Shown here: positions 1-6,806 of the stretch, piece by piece
Layout of the letters: each line of letters starts with the position of its first letter
Position numbering within the stretch: the stretch's first letter is position 1
Virus record (IMG/VR): IMGVR_UViG_3300030108_005600
Location: 9,205-35,279 of that record
DNA length: 26,075 nt
Reading direction: 5' to 3' (one strand)
DNA from: a virus
Notes under the pieces: generated by a model
The model's database searches: none
Told to the model about the DNA's origin: nothing
Seen by the model: only the letters and a program-made list of their open reading frames with translations
Made by a program: the position numbers and the translations under genes

Positions 1-594
1 ATTTTGAACTAAATTTTTTTCTCCTGCTATACTACCAACAAGTTCATTAACTGTTTTTCCAGCCTTCTCCAAACCACCTTTCATAAGGCTTGTCGCAGCA
101 TCCATTCCTGCTTCTTGTAAGAAGTTCATATTTCCCTCACCATATGCTGCTTGGTTCGAGTCCACAAGATTGGCAGGAATAGGAAGTAAAATTTGACCCA
201 ATAACTCAGATTTCAAATTATCTTGATTTCTTGTTACTAATCTTTCCCTAGATCCAGGATTACTTTCATTTCTTTTATATTTGAATGCAGAAAATTTAAT
301 AAAGTCTTGACCACTTTCTATGGTGCTATATGGATATCTTAAATCATTAAATTTTTCTGGTTTACCTTGTTTACCTGGTTCACTTACTATCTGATTTAAC
401 CTTGCCTGATATGACTTATTTGATTTATTTTCTTCTTTCTTTTTTTCAGGATTTTTTGATTTTTCTGTATTAGTTGTAACAGTAGGCATACTAGACGCTT
501 CAATTTCACTGTCTAATAATAGACTACCATCACTATTGATTGGCCTACCAGTCGCAGTATCGTATGTTATTCCTGAAACGGTGTAAGTTGACAT
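1..594 (-). CDS. 48: gp48-like baseplate tail-tube cap protein (partial, C-terminus off the window)
   Basis: Reading the minus strand from the ATG at 594 gives 198 codons with no stop before the left edge, so only the N-terminal part is present. The protein begins MSTYTVSGITYDTATGRP. It has a Lys/Glu/Asn-rich stretch near residues 45-65, then a conserved-looking segment with ILLPIPANL followed by a YGEGNMN motif. A short LLP segment followed by a glycine/alanine-rich helix resembles my recollection of gp48 of marine T4-like phages; T4 gp48 also has an ILLP segment. gp48 caps the baseplate and, with gp54, starts tail-tube polymerisation. It is the third gene of a minus-strand group after gp4 and the 126-residue gene, 12 bases downstream of the latter. 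The role is inferred from motif and position; another baseplate protein is possible. Confidence 0.6.
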   Translation of the reverse strand, partial: MSTYTVSGITYDTATGRPINSDGSLLLDSEIEASSMPTVTTNTEKSKNPEKKKEENKSNKSYQARLNQIVSEPGKQGKPEKFNDLRYPYSTIESGQDFIKFSAFKYKRNESNPGSRERLVTRNQDNLKSELLGQILLPIPANLVDSNQAAYGEGNMNFLQEAGMDAATSLMKGGLEKAGKTVNELVGSIAGEKNLVQN

Positions 595-606
595 TTATAT
601 CTTTTT

Positions 607-987
607 TTAACTATTTAGACCTATTTTTCCAAAAGGTATTTCTCTGGCATCCGCAATCTCATCAGGATAGATTTCATACAGTTGGCCGACTATTTCATTC
701 CAAGTATATTGTCTCATTTGACCCCAATGATAATTTAAACCTTTAAAACCCCATTGAAATATATCAGTGACCGCAACTAATGGATGTGCATCATATTGAA
801 TAATTGGTGTTTTTGGTGCATATACAAATGTATAATACTTTCCTACATCTGGTACGGGTGTTACCGTTTTATTAAGAGCTTCCATCATTTCCAACATTAA
901 ATCATCAGGATCTTCTGTCCCTCTGATACCATTAACCACAGAACGTATTCTGTTATGTTTGTCTTCTGTTGGATAACTATATGTCAT
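607..987 (-). CDS. Conserved T4-like phage protein of unknown function, probable virion/baseplate protein
   Basis: A complete 126-residue ORF whose ATG overlaps the stop codon of gp4 by four bases (ATGA), so the two are translationally coupled. The middle has a distinctive aromatic segment: TPIIQYDAHPLV, then FQWGFKGLNYHWGQMRQYTW at about residues 77-96. Similar Q/KYD...GLN.H motifs occur, from memory, in small structural proteins of T4-like phages. It has no signal peptide or membrane segment. It occupies the place where T4 has gp53, but it is shorter than T4 gp53 (196 residues) and I do not see gp53-type sequence, so I do not assign that name. Lying between gp4 and gp48, it is probably a virion or assembly protein. 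Confidence 0.8.
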   Translation of the reverse strand: MTYSYPTEDKHNRIRSVVNGIRGTEDPDDLMLEMMEALNKTVTPVPDVGKYYTFVYAPKTPIIQYDAHPLVAVTDIFQWGFKGLNYHWGQMRQYTWNEIVGQLYEIYPDEIADAREIPFGKIGLNS

Positions 988-1424
988 CTGGTGATACCTA
1001 GTTCGTCTTCGGTTAATATTTTAAATTCCAATCCTCTATCAAGACAATAATTTTTTGCTGCCTTCCATTTTGCCTGATTTTTTACATATTCACGAACTTC
1101 GTAAATATAACCTTTTGTTTTCTTTTTTTGTGGTTTGGGTTCAATACATTGTTTTTTGGGTTTTACTTCAATAATATATTTTTTAATCTTTCCTGTATTT
1201 TCTTTAACTTTAATATAAAAGTCTGGAAAATATCTATGAATTTTATTATCTAATGGAGAACGATATGGTAAAAAGACTTCTTCACTTCCCCATTCTAAAA
1301 TATTTTGATTACTATCACAATATTTCATAAATTTTAATTCCCATAATGAACGATAGATGATGTTTCTAAAGTTACCTTTATATTTTAGGGGATTGTTTGG
1401 TTGATAACGACCCTTATAAGACAT
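984..1424 (-). CDS. 4: gp4-like head completion protein (TnsA/PD-(D/E)XK nuclease fold)
   Basis: The 146-residue product starts MSYKGRYQPNNPLKYKG and continues with YRSLWELKFM, WGSEEV and PYRSPLDNKIHRYFPDF, closely following T4 gp4 (gp50/gp65), which completes the DNA-filled head before tail joining. The motifs fit a TnsA-like restriction-endonuclease core: Glu29 in SLWE, Asp68 in FPDF, and Glu86-x-Lys88 in IIEVK. The length matches the family (about 150). This is the first gene of the minus-strand group, and a late-promoter-like box lies 26 bases upstream. The lysine-rich segment after the active site (residues 79-105) could contact DNA. Identity is secure; nuclease activity is inferred from the fold residues. 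Confidence 0.93.
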   Translation of the reverse strand: MSYKGRYQPNNPLKYKGNFRNIIYRSLWELKFMKYCDSNQNILEWGSEEVFLPYRSPLDNKIHRYFPDFYIKVKENTGKIKKYIIEVKPKKQCIEPKPQKKKTKGYIYEVREYVKNQAKWKAAKNYCLDRGLEFKILTEDELGITR

Positions 1425-1441
1425 CTAAATAGAAATAATAA

Positions 1442-1449
1442 TATAAGTA
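1442..1449 (+). promoter_or_regulatory. Candidate T4-type late promoter box (TATAAGTA) for the plus-strand operon
   Basis: TATAAGTA differs from the T4 late consensus TATAAATA at one base and lies 35 bases before the ATG at 1485, inside the 60-base divergent gap. T4-type late promoters need only a -10 box read by the gp55 sigma-like factor with the gp33/gp45 system. In so AT-rich a genome a one-mismatch octamer can occur by chance, so the call rests on its placement. Confidence 0.4.
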
Positions 1450-1457
1450 TATTTAGA
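1450..1457 (-). promoter_or_regulatory. Candidate T4-type late promoter box (TCTAAATA) for the minus-strand gp4 group
   Basis: Read on the minus strand the octamer is TCTAAATA, one mismatch from TATAAATA, 25 bases before the gp4 start codon. It directly abuts the plus-strand box at 1442-1449, so the two would form a back-to-back promoter pair. Chance occurrence in AT-rich DNA is possible. Confidence 0.35.
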
Positions 1458-1484
1458 GTGTCAGGACTTATTTCAAATTATAAA

Positions 1485-2087
1485 ATGACAGCACTTACTA
1501 AAATGGATATTAGTAAGGTATCTTTGAATAATCAATATCAAGTTAATATTTCAGGAATAACTGCAGATTTAAAAGGATATTTGGGTAGATATTATAATAT
1601 TCCAAATAATTATGCATCTGGTGGTGATATTGGTATAATGTGTGCAGAAGCCACACTTCCAACTAGTTCGTTTGCTACATCAGAAGTTAAAGATAATTTT
1701 CATGGAGTAAATCAACAATTTGCTCATACAAGAATTTACATTGATAGTGATTTTTCTTTTTACATTGATGATAATTATAATGTTTTGAAATTTTTTGAGG
1801 GATGGATGGACTATATTTCAGGTGATGATAATAGTGAGTTTAGAAGAGATGATGACGTAAATTATTACAGGAGATTTAATTATCCTATGAATACTGATAG
1901 AAAAATTGGATATAAATGTGGAAGTTTAACAATATCTAAGTTTGAAAAAAATTTTGATAAATCTATCAAATATAGTTTTATAAATGCATTTCCTAAAGCA
2001 ATGATATCAATACCTGTTCAATATGGTGGTGCAGATCTTTTAAAAGTAAATGTTCAATTTGCATATGATCGTTATAATCTTATCTAA
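1485..2087 (+). CDS. 54: Tail-tube-fold protein, probable baseplate-tail tube initiator (gp54-like; gp19 family)
   Basis: I place the start at the ATG at 1485 (200 residues, MTALTKMDISKV). An in-frame ATG at 1401 would add 28 residues, but it lies inside the divergent gp4 coding sequence and upstream of the promoter-like box. The protein has the layout of the gp19/gp54 tube fold: MCAEATLPTSSF (compare CKATALP in T4 gp19), then TRIYIDSDFSFYIDDNY with LKFFEGWMDYISG, a RRFNYP segment, and a C-terminal NVQFAYDRY strand (compare LALDYWE). T4 gp54 starts the inner tube on the gp48 cap. The genes next door are gp48-, gp26- and gp27-like baseplate genes rather than the sheath, which favours gp54 over gp19; the tube protein itself remains possible. 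Confidence 0.72.
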   Translation: MTALTKMDISKVSLNNQYQVNISGITADLKGYLGRYYNIPNNYASGGDIGIMCAEATLPTSSFATSEVKDNFHGVNQQFAHTRIYIDSDFSFYIDDNYNVLKFFEGWMDYISGDDNSEFRRDDDVNYYRRFNYPMNTDRKIGYKCGSLTISKFEKNFDKSIKYSFINAFPKAMISIPVQYGGADLLKVNVQFAYDRYNLI

Positions 2088-2096
2088 ATAAACCGC

Positions 2097-2104
2097 TATA
2101 AATA
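2097..2104 (+). promoter_or_regulatory. T4-type late promoter (TATAAATA) ahead of gp26
   Basis: A perfect match to the T4 late consensus TATAAATA in the 41-base gap between the gp54-like gene and gp26. It ends 24 bases before the ATG at 2129, leaving room for a short 5' leader. The exact match and intergenic placement make this the best promoter call in the window. It probably drives gp26 and the overlapping genes to 7399. Confidence 0.65.
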
Positions 2105-2128
2105 AACTTACTGAAGTGTGAAAACATT

Positions 2129-2851
2129 ATGCCATTACCGAAAATTTCTACACCAACATATGAGTTGGTATTACCATCTACTAATAAAAAAGTTAAATAT
2201 AGACCATTTTTAGTTAAAGAAGAAAAAATCTTAATTATGGCATTGGAATCTGAAGATCAAAAACAGATTACCAATGCAATAAAAACAGTTTTAGCTGACT
2301 GTATTTTGACTAGAGGTATTAAGGTCGATAAGATGGCAACATTTGATATTGAATATTTGTTTTTAAATGTTCGTGGAAAATCTGTTGGTGAAACTGTAGA
2401 AGTTAATGTAACATGTCCAGATGATGGGAAAACTACAGTGGAAATGGAGATTGATATTGATTCAATAAAAATTCAAAAGGATCCTAATCATTCTAATATT
2501 ATTAAATTAGACAATGATTTATCCATTCAGATGAATTATCCATCATTAAATCAATTTATCGAAACTAATTTTGATCTTAGTGATACTAAAAATCAAGTGG
2601 ATCAATCTTTACATGTAATTATGTCTTGTATTAATCAAGTATATAATAGTGAAGAATCTTGGTCTGCTGCTGAATGTACAAAAAAAGAATTGAAAGAATT
2701 TGTTGAATCAATGAACTCTAAACAATTTAAAGAAGTTGAAACTTTTTTTGAAACAATGCCTAAATTATCCCATAAAGTCAAAGTAACAAATCCAGAGACT
2801 AAAGTTGAAAGTGAGGTTGTAATTGAGGGATTAGCATCTTTTTTCAGTTAG
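2129..2851 (+). CDS. 26: gp26-like baseplate hub / tail-assembly protein
   Basis: The 240-residue product opens MPLPKISTPTYELVLPST and continues KKVKYRPFLVKEEKILIMA, the signature of the T4 gp26 baseplate family (T4 gp26 is 208 residues). A VNVTCPDDGKT segment at about residues 92-102 and an acidic C-terminal half follow. In T4, gp26 is needed for assembly of the central baseplate hub. Its position just before the candidate tape-measure genes resembles the place of tail-assembly chaperones in other phages. The 3' end carries the heptamer T TTT TTC, four bases before the TAG stop. A fraction of ribosomes could therefore produce a longer gp26 carrying a 64-residue extension from the overlapping frame (see 2845-3039). 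Confidence 0.88.
   Translation: MPLPKISTPTYELVLPSTNKKVKYRPFLVKEEKILIMALESEDQKQITNAIKTVLADCILTRGIKVDKMATFDIEYLFLNVRGKSVGETVEVNVTCPDDGKTTVEMEIDIDSIKIQKDPNHSNIIKLDNDLSIQMNYPSLNQFIETNFDLSDTKNQVDQSLHVIMSCINQVYNSEESWSAAECTKKELKEFVESMNSKQFKEVETFFETMPKLSHKVKVTNPETKVESEVVIEGLASFFS
2839..2845 (+). promoter_or_regulatory. Candidate programmed -1 frameshift site (T TTT TTC) at the end of gp26
   Basis: In the gp26 frame the codons are TCT TTT TTC AGT TAG, so TTTTTTC is positioned exactly as an X XXY YYZ slippery heptamer. Both Phe tRNAs can re-pair on TTT TTT after a one-base backward slip, and translation then continues CAG TTA GCT. The -1 frame is open to a stop at 3037-3039. A weak hairpin could form downstream (GCTCT at 2851-2855 with AGAGT at 2864-2868). 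The geometry is visible in the sequence; frameshifting itself is inferred. Confidence 0.72.
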
Positions 2852-3039
2852 CTCTGGCACATGAGAGTTTGGAAAATTATTATCGTACTAATTTTGCCCT
2901 CATACAGCACCATAAATATAGCTTAACAGAGCTTGAAAACATGATACCGTGGGAGAGAGAAATATATGTTTCACTTCTCCAACAATACATCGAAGAAGAA
3001 AATTTAAAACAACAGCAAAGTGGCAGCAATTACTCCTGA
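2845..3039 (+). CDS. gp51-position reading frame, probably expressed as a -1 frameshift extension of gp26
   Basis: This frame is open from just after a TGA at 2824-2826 to the TGA at 3037-3039. From the slip site it encodes 64 residues, beginning QLALAHESLENYYRTN and continuing HHKYSLTELENMIPWEREIY, then a glutamine/glutamate-rich end. No ATG or GTG occurs before the ATG at 2941, which is past the conserved-looking HHKYS...ELENM start. The His/Tyr helix followed by an 'xxLPxxERxxY' type helix resembles the C-terminal partner in tail-assembly chaperone pairs such as the P2 E' or lambda T class. T4 has gene 51 here. A fusion would be 239 plus 64, or 303 residues. The frame overlaps the next gene by 20 bases. 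Independent initiation from a non-standard start (for example TTG at 2869) cannot be excluded. Confidence 0.7.
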   Translation, partial: QLALAHESLENYYRTNFALIQHHKYSLTELENMIPWEREIYVSLLQQYIEEENLKQQQSGSNYS

Positions 3040-4402
3040 GATAGTACCATCAAACATTAAGTTAAATGTAACTAACGTAAAAAGTATTTTTAACGGTGGT
3101 GGTAAGGGAGGTGCCATAACTCGTCGTGAGTCAGGATCTATTGTCCCCAAAGGTGGTGCCATTGTTCCCAAACGTCGTTCTCTTGATACTGAAAAATTAT
3201 TTGAATTAAATGATTATGATCCTTTAGAAAAAAGGGTCGCTGCGAATGAAAAGAAAATAACGATGCTCAAAAGGATTATTAAAATCCAACAAAATCCATT
3301 TGGTGGTGGCCCTTTGGAAGAAATTAATTCTATTCTTCAAGATATTGGTAATGCACTATCATTAGATTTTGGAAATAGAATAACACAAAAAAAGAATGAA
3401 ATAGATGCTTTAAGAGAAGGAGCAGAAACTAAAAAAAGAGGTGGAATAGAGGCAGGATTAGAAACAGTTAATAAAATAACTAGTAAAGTAGGAACAGCAT
3501 TTAGTGCTGTTACTGCTCCTGCAAGAAATATTCTTGATAAAGTCATAGGATTTTTTACTACCTTAGCAACAGGATTTTTAGCGGATAAGGCATTAACATG
3601 GTTGTCAGAAAATAAAGATAAAGTAACAGGATTTTTTGGATTTTTACAAGATCATGGAAAGAAAATTTTAATTGGTCTTGGAGTTCTTGTTGGTGGTGTT
3701 ATTGCCGTTAAACTTGTTAAAAAAGTTAGGCAAGTTATTAGATTTCTTAAAACTGGTTTAGTCATTGTTAAGAATGCTCTTAGAATAGCAAGAATGTTGC
3801 TAAGGTTTGGCCCTAAAGCATTAGGAAAAGTTGGTAAAGTTCTTAATATTGGTACTAAAGTTGCTCCTAAAGTAACTCAAAAAACAACTCAAAAAATTGC
3901 TACAAAAGTAGCAAAAAAAGGTGGATTTAAAGCTTTGGGTATGTTCCCAATTATTGGAAATTTGGTTGATCTAGCAATGGCTGGTTATCGTGCTTCTAAA
4001 GGTGACTTTACTGGTGCTGCACTTTCATTGGGTAGTGCTATTCCTGGCCCTATTGGTTATACTATTGCTGCAGCAGATATTGCAAGAGATGTAATATCTC
4101 CTTCTGAAGAAAGAACTAAAGGTACACTGGGAACAATTGCCGATACTTATAGTGATTTGGTCAATACCACTACCAATATGGATTTTTCTGGAAATGTTAG
4201 ATCACAAAATCTTCAACAATCTACAAGAAATAATGTAACAATAATGGATACTATAAAAGTTTCTGATATGGTTAATAATCAAGGTACTGCTAATTCAAAT
4301 GTGGGTGGTGATAGTGAAAATTCCATACCTTTTGTTGGGGCAGAAGATGTTTCAAATTCTTATATACCTCTTACAAAAGATCTTTTGGGGGTATATGATT
4401 AA
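3020..4402 (+). CDS. Hydrophobic structural protein, candidate tape-measure/gp29-position protein A
   Basis: The GTG start at 3020 lies inside the preceding frame and gives 460 residues beginning MAAITPEIVPSNIKLN. Visible regions are: a glycine-rich basic stretch (25-52); a charged, helix-prone part with Leu/Ile spacing (57-92); hydrophobic segments at about 176-195 and 216-233; a Lys/Arg-rich cationic helix region (231-300); and a Gly/Ala segment (303-353) with FPIIGNLVDLAMAGYRASKG and IPGPIGYTIAAADI. Long helix with membrane-like segments is the usual makeup of tape measures. The gene sits between the gp26/51 pair and the gp27 hub, where T4 keeps genes 27-29. Its first ~25 residues and first hydrophobic segment resemble those of the next gene. 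Function is inferred from composition and position, not a clear family match. Confidence 0.62.
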   Translation: MAAITPEIVPSNIKLNVTNVKSIFNGGGKGGAITRRESGSIVPKGGAIVPKRRSLDTEKLFELNDYDPLEKRVAANEKKITMLKRIIKIQQNPFGGGPLEEINSILQDIGNALSLDFGNRITQKKNEIDALREGAETKKRGGIEAGLETVNKITSKVGTAFSAVTAPARNILDKVIGFFTTLATGFLADKALTWLSENKDKVTGFFGFLQDHGKKILIGLGVLVGGVIAVKLVKKVRQVIRFLKTGLVIVKNALRIARMLLRFGPKALGKVGKVLNIGTKVAPKVTQKTTQKIATKVAKKGGFKALGMFPIIGNLVDLAMAGYRASKGDFTGAALSLGSAIPGPIGYTIAAADIARDVISPSEERTKGTLGTIADTYSDLVNTTTNMDFSGNVRSQNLQQSTRNNVTIMDTIKVSDMVNNQGTANSNVGGDSENSIPFVGAEDVSNSYIPLTKDLLGVYD

Positions 4403-5409
4403 TGGCCATCACATCTACAAAACTAAAAATTACTGCTGTTAATATTAGAAGTGTGTTGAATAAAAATACCAAAACATTAGAAAAATTAAATTCTAAAAAA
4501 ACATCTCTATCACGTAAATTAAGATTAAAAGCAGAGAGAGATGCAGCTGAAACAAATATAGAAAAGAAACCAAAAAAAGGCCCATTAAAAAGTATTCTAT
4601 CCAATATATCAACTACTGTTATGAGTATAAAAGATAAAATATTAAATTTCTTTGGTTATCTTTTAATGGGAATGTTGGTTAAAAATCTACCCATAGTCAT
4701 AGAAAAATTAAAATCTGCTTATGAATTTGTAAAACCTTTGATTGAAACTGCTTGGAAAGTTATAAGTTTTATTGGTAAATCTTTGTTTAAATTTGGTGGA
4801 TGGATATCTGGATTATTTAATCGTAAAAAAGCAGAGGAAAACACCGATCTTTTATATGATAATTCTACTGTTTTGGAAGAAGAAATAGATACTGTCAATA
4901 TTGATAATTCAGAAAATAATATTCAGGAATCGACAACAGAATTAAAACCAAAACCTCTTTCCACAGCTGAAATTCGTGCTGCTAATCCAGAAATTGTACC
5001 AGGTACTCGTATAAATGAAATTGGTGCACTGGGAGGAGGAAAACCTTCTAGTGGAGACTTATCCATGTTTAAGGATAAATCAAAACCCCAAACAGAGACT
5101 ACACCAAAAATCAATATAAATTCACAGATTGGTGATATAGTAAATGATAATAAAATTAATAAGATTATTCATAAGACAAATATGTCGTCATCTATTTTTA
5201 ATGATGATAATTCAAAAAAAGTGATATCAAAAATTAAAAATAAAAATTCTAAAAATTTAGTAGGAAACCTTGATGATAAAACTAATACTGTAATAATTCC
5301 TATCGAAGTTGAAAAAATAATTCCAACAAATAAATCTAATGGAGGATCTAATACCATAAATTCAGTTGAACCATTAGCATCTGTTGGATCAGATATGAGG
5401 ATGCCATAA
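4402..5409 (+). CDS. Hydrophobic structural protein, candidate tape-measure protein B (paralogue of the preceding gene)
   Basis: The ATG at 4402 shares one base with the previous stop (TAATG), so translation is coupled. The 335-residue product starts MAITSTKLKITAVNIRSVLN, similar to NIKLNVTNVKSIFN of the upstream protein. A basic helical region (21-60) precedes a hydrophobic segment IKDKILNFFGYLLMGMLVKNL (76-96), which parallels ILDKVIGFFTTLATGFLADK upstream. A second hydrophobic part at 117-140 ends SGLFNRKK. The last ~190 residues are hydrophilic and Asn/Ser/Lys-rich. The combination suggests two related proteins sharing a role in the tail lumen or hub. A membrane-interacting role at DNA ejection is possible but not shown. 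Confidence 0.58.
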   Translation: MAITSTKLKITAVNIRSVLNKNTKTLEKLNSKKTSLSRKLRLKAERDAAETNIEKKPKKGPLKSILSNISTTVMSIKDKILNFFGYLLMGMLVKNLPIVIEKLKSAYEFVKPLIETAWKVISFIGKSLFKFGGWISGLFNRKKAEENTDLLYDNSTVLEEEIDTVNIDNSENNIQESTTELKPKPLSTAEIRAANPEIVPGTRINEIGALGGGKPSSGDLSMFKDKSKPQTETTPKININSQIGDIVNDNKINKIIHKTNMSSSIFNDDNSKKVISKIKNKNSKNLVGNLDDKTNTVIIPIEVEKIIPTNKSNGGSNTINSVEPLASVGSDMRMP

Positions 5410-6806
5410 TGTCAGTGCAATCATCAAAATATAGTATATTTAAAATCATATCTGCTGATGGTAAAAATGAAGTAGATTTTGCACAGGGTCAATTTAGAAT
5501 TGCTAATTTTTACTATTATGAAAATGTATTATCACCATTTATAACAGGAATAGTTACAATTGTAAGCACAAGTGCAGTTACTAAGTCTAAAGATGATACG
5601 CAAGAGAGACTTGGATCTTTACATAGTTCACTTCCATTAGAAGTAGGTTGTGAACTTTTAGTAAAAATTGAAGATCCTATAGGAGAGGGATTGGATTTTT
5701 CATCTAAAAAAGATCCATTTAAAAGATTATATGTTAATGAAGTTCAAATTATAGATAAAAAATCAACTTCTGAAATTATTCAAATAAGATTTATATCTAG
5801 AATAGGATTATTAAATAATACAAAAAGACTTACTAAACATTACACAGGTAAAATTACAAATTCTATCGAAAAAATTCTTAAAAATGAATTTAAATTAGAT
5901 ACGGATAGAATTAATATTGATGATTGTAGTAATCCATACTCCTTTGCTGGAATGACAAAAAGGCCTTTTGATTTAATTCTTATGCTTGCAAAACAATCAG
6001 TACCAGAAAATACTTCAAATCCTGGTTATTTTGCTTATGAAACAAAAAGTGGTTTTAATTATGTTTCTGTTGATTCAATTATTAATAATGATCCATATGA
6101 CAAAACATATCATTATGATGGTAAAGTTCAATCAACATCACAAACTAGGGATGAAAGTAATGATTATAAGATAGCATCTTTACAAGTAATAAAAGATCAG
6201 AATTTAATGTCTCAAATTAGATCTGGTGTATATGCAAATAAAACTATATTTTTCAATCCCCAAACTTACAAGTTTACAGAAATTGATGTTACTGTTGATG
6301 ATGGAAGATTATATAAAGATCCAAAATTTTCTACGCTAGGAAAAAAACCAGAAATTCCTAAAATATTATCTGAAAATTTTGAACAAGGAAATAAATTTCA
6401 TAGAGTACAAACTGCAGTATTAAATATCGGGGGTGAATCTGAAAGTATAAATCCTAATAATAGTCCTGAGTTATACTATGCTGCTGGAACCACTAGATAT
6501 AATATGCTTTTTTCACAAAAACACTCTATAACAATTCCTTGTAATACTGATCTGGAAGCAGGTAATACTTTACGTCTTGAAATTGAAGATATCACTGATA
6601 AAAAAGAACAAGGGCCAGATCAAAAACAAAGTGGTGTTTATATTATTTCATCTTTATGCCATTATTTTGAATCAGAAAAATCTGTAACTTCGTTAACTTT
6701 AGTACGTGATTCCTATGGATTGCATGCTTCTAAAAATTCATCTAAATCTAATGCATCAACTAAATTTAGTAATAAAAGTAGAACTAGACGTGGAGGTAGA
6801 AGATAA
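5409..6806 (+). CDS. 27: gp27-like central baseplate hub protein
   Basis: The 465-residue product has the hub layout: N-terminal YSIFKIISADGKNEVDF with FRIANFYYYENVLSPFITGIVTI, a VNEVQIIDKK strand, KRLTKHYTGKI, a central domain with AGMTKRPFDLILMLAKQSV, and a late barrel segment with SITIPCNTDLEAGNTLRLEI and GVYIISSLCHYFE. T4 gp27 (391 residues) forms a trimeric ring that joins the tube to the gp5 spike. A Shine-Dalgarno GAGG at 5397-5400 serves the ATG at 5409. The stop overlaps the next start by one base (TAATG), and that gene encodes the gp5-like OB domain, the known partner of gp27. The C-terminus is a disordered Ser/Asn/Lys/Arg tail ending SRTRRGGRR, which T4 gp27 lacks as far as I recall. 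Confidence 0.75.
   Translation: MSVQSSKYSIFKIISADGKNEVDFAQGQFRIANFYYYENVLSPFITGIVTIVSTSAVTKSKDDTQERLGSLHSSLPLEVGCELLVKIEDPIGEGLDFSSKKDPFKRLYVNEVQIIDKKSTSEIIQIRFISRIGLLNNTKRLTKHYTGKITNSIEKILKNEFKLDTDRINIDDCSNPYSFAGMTKRPFDLILMLAKQSVPENTSNPGYFAYETKSGFNYVSVDSIINNDPYDKTYHYDGKVQSTSQTRDESNDYKIASLQVIKDQNLMSQIRSGVYANKTIFFNPQTYKFTEIDVTVDDGRLYKDPKFSTLGKKPEIPKILSENFEQGNKFHRVQTAVLNIGGESESINPNNSPELYYAAGTTRYNMLFSQKHSITIPCNTDLEAGNTLRLEIEDITDKKEQGPDQKQSGVYIISSLCHYFESEKSVTSLTLVRDSYGLHASKNSSKSNASTKFSNKSRTRRGGRR

Noticed and set aside
540-746. 68-codon plus-strand ORF over the gp48/126-residue junction
   Set aside because: It is antisense to two well-supported genes, with no ribosome-binding site and a composition unlike the real genes.
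607-987. Naming the 126-residue protein gp53 from its place next to gp4
   Set aside because: It is much shorter than T4 gp53 and I see none of the gp53-type sequence; position alone is not enough.
1401-1484. Upstream ATG at 1401 as the start of the gp54-like gene
   Set aside because: It would place the first 28 codons across the start of gp4 and the promoter region, and these residues do not resemble the tube fold. The ATG at 1485 is preferred.
2911-2918. CATAAATA as a late promoter for the tape-measure genes
   Set aside because: It lies inside the frameshift-extension coding sequence about 100 bases from the next start, and one-mismatch octamers are common in this AT-rich DNA.
2871-2936. 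Short ORF starting ATG at 2871 (21 codons)
   Set aside because: It is too short, out of frame with the conserved-looking gp51-position frame, and has no support; the -1 frame explains this region.
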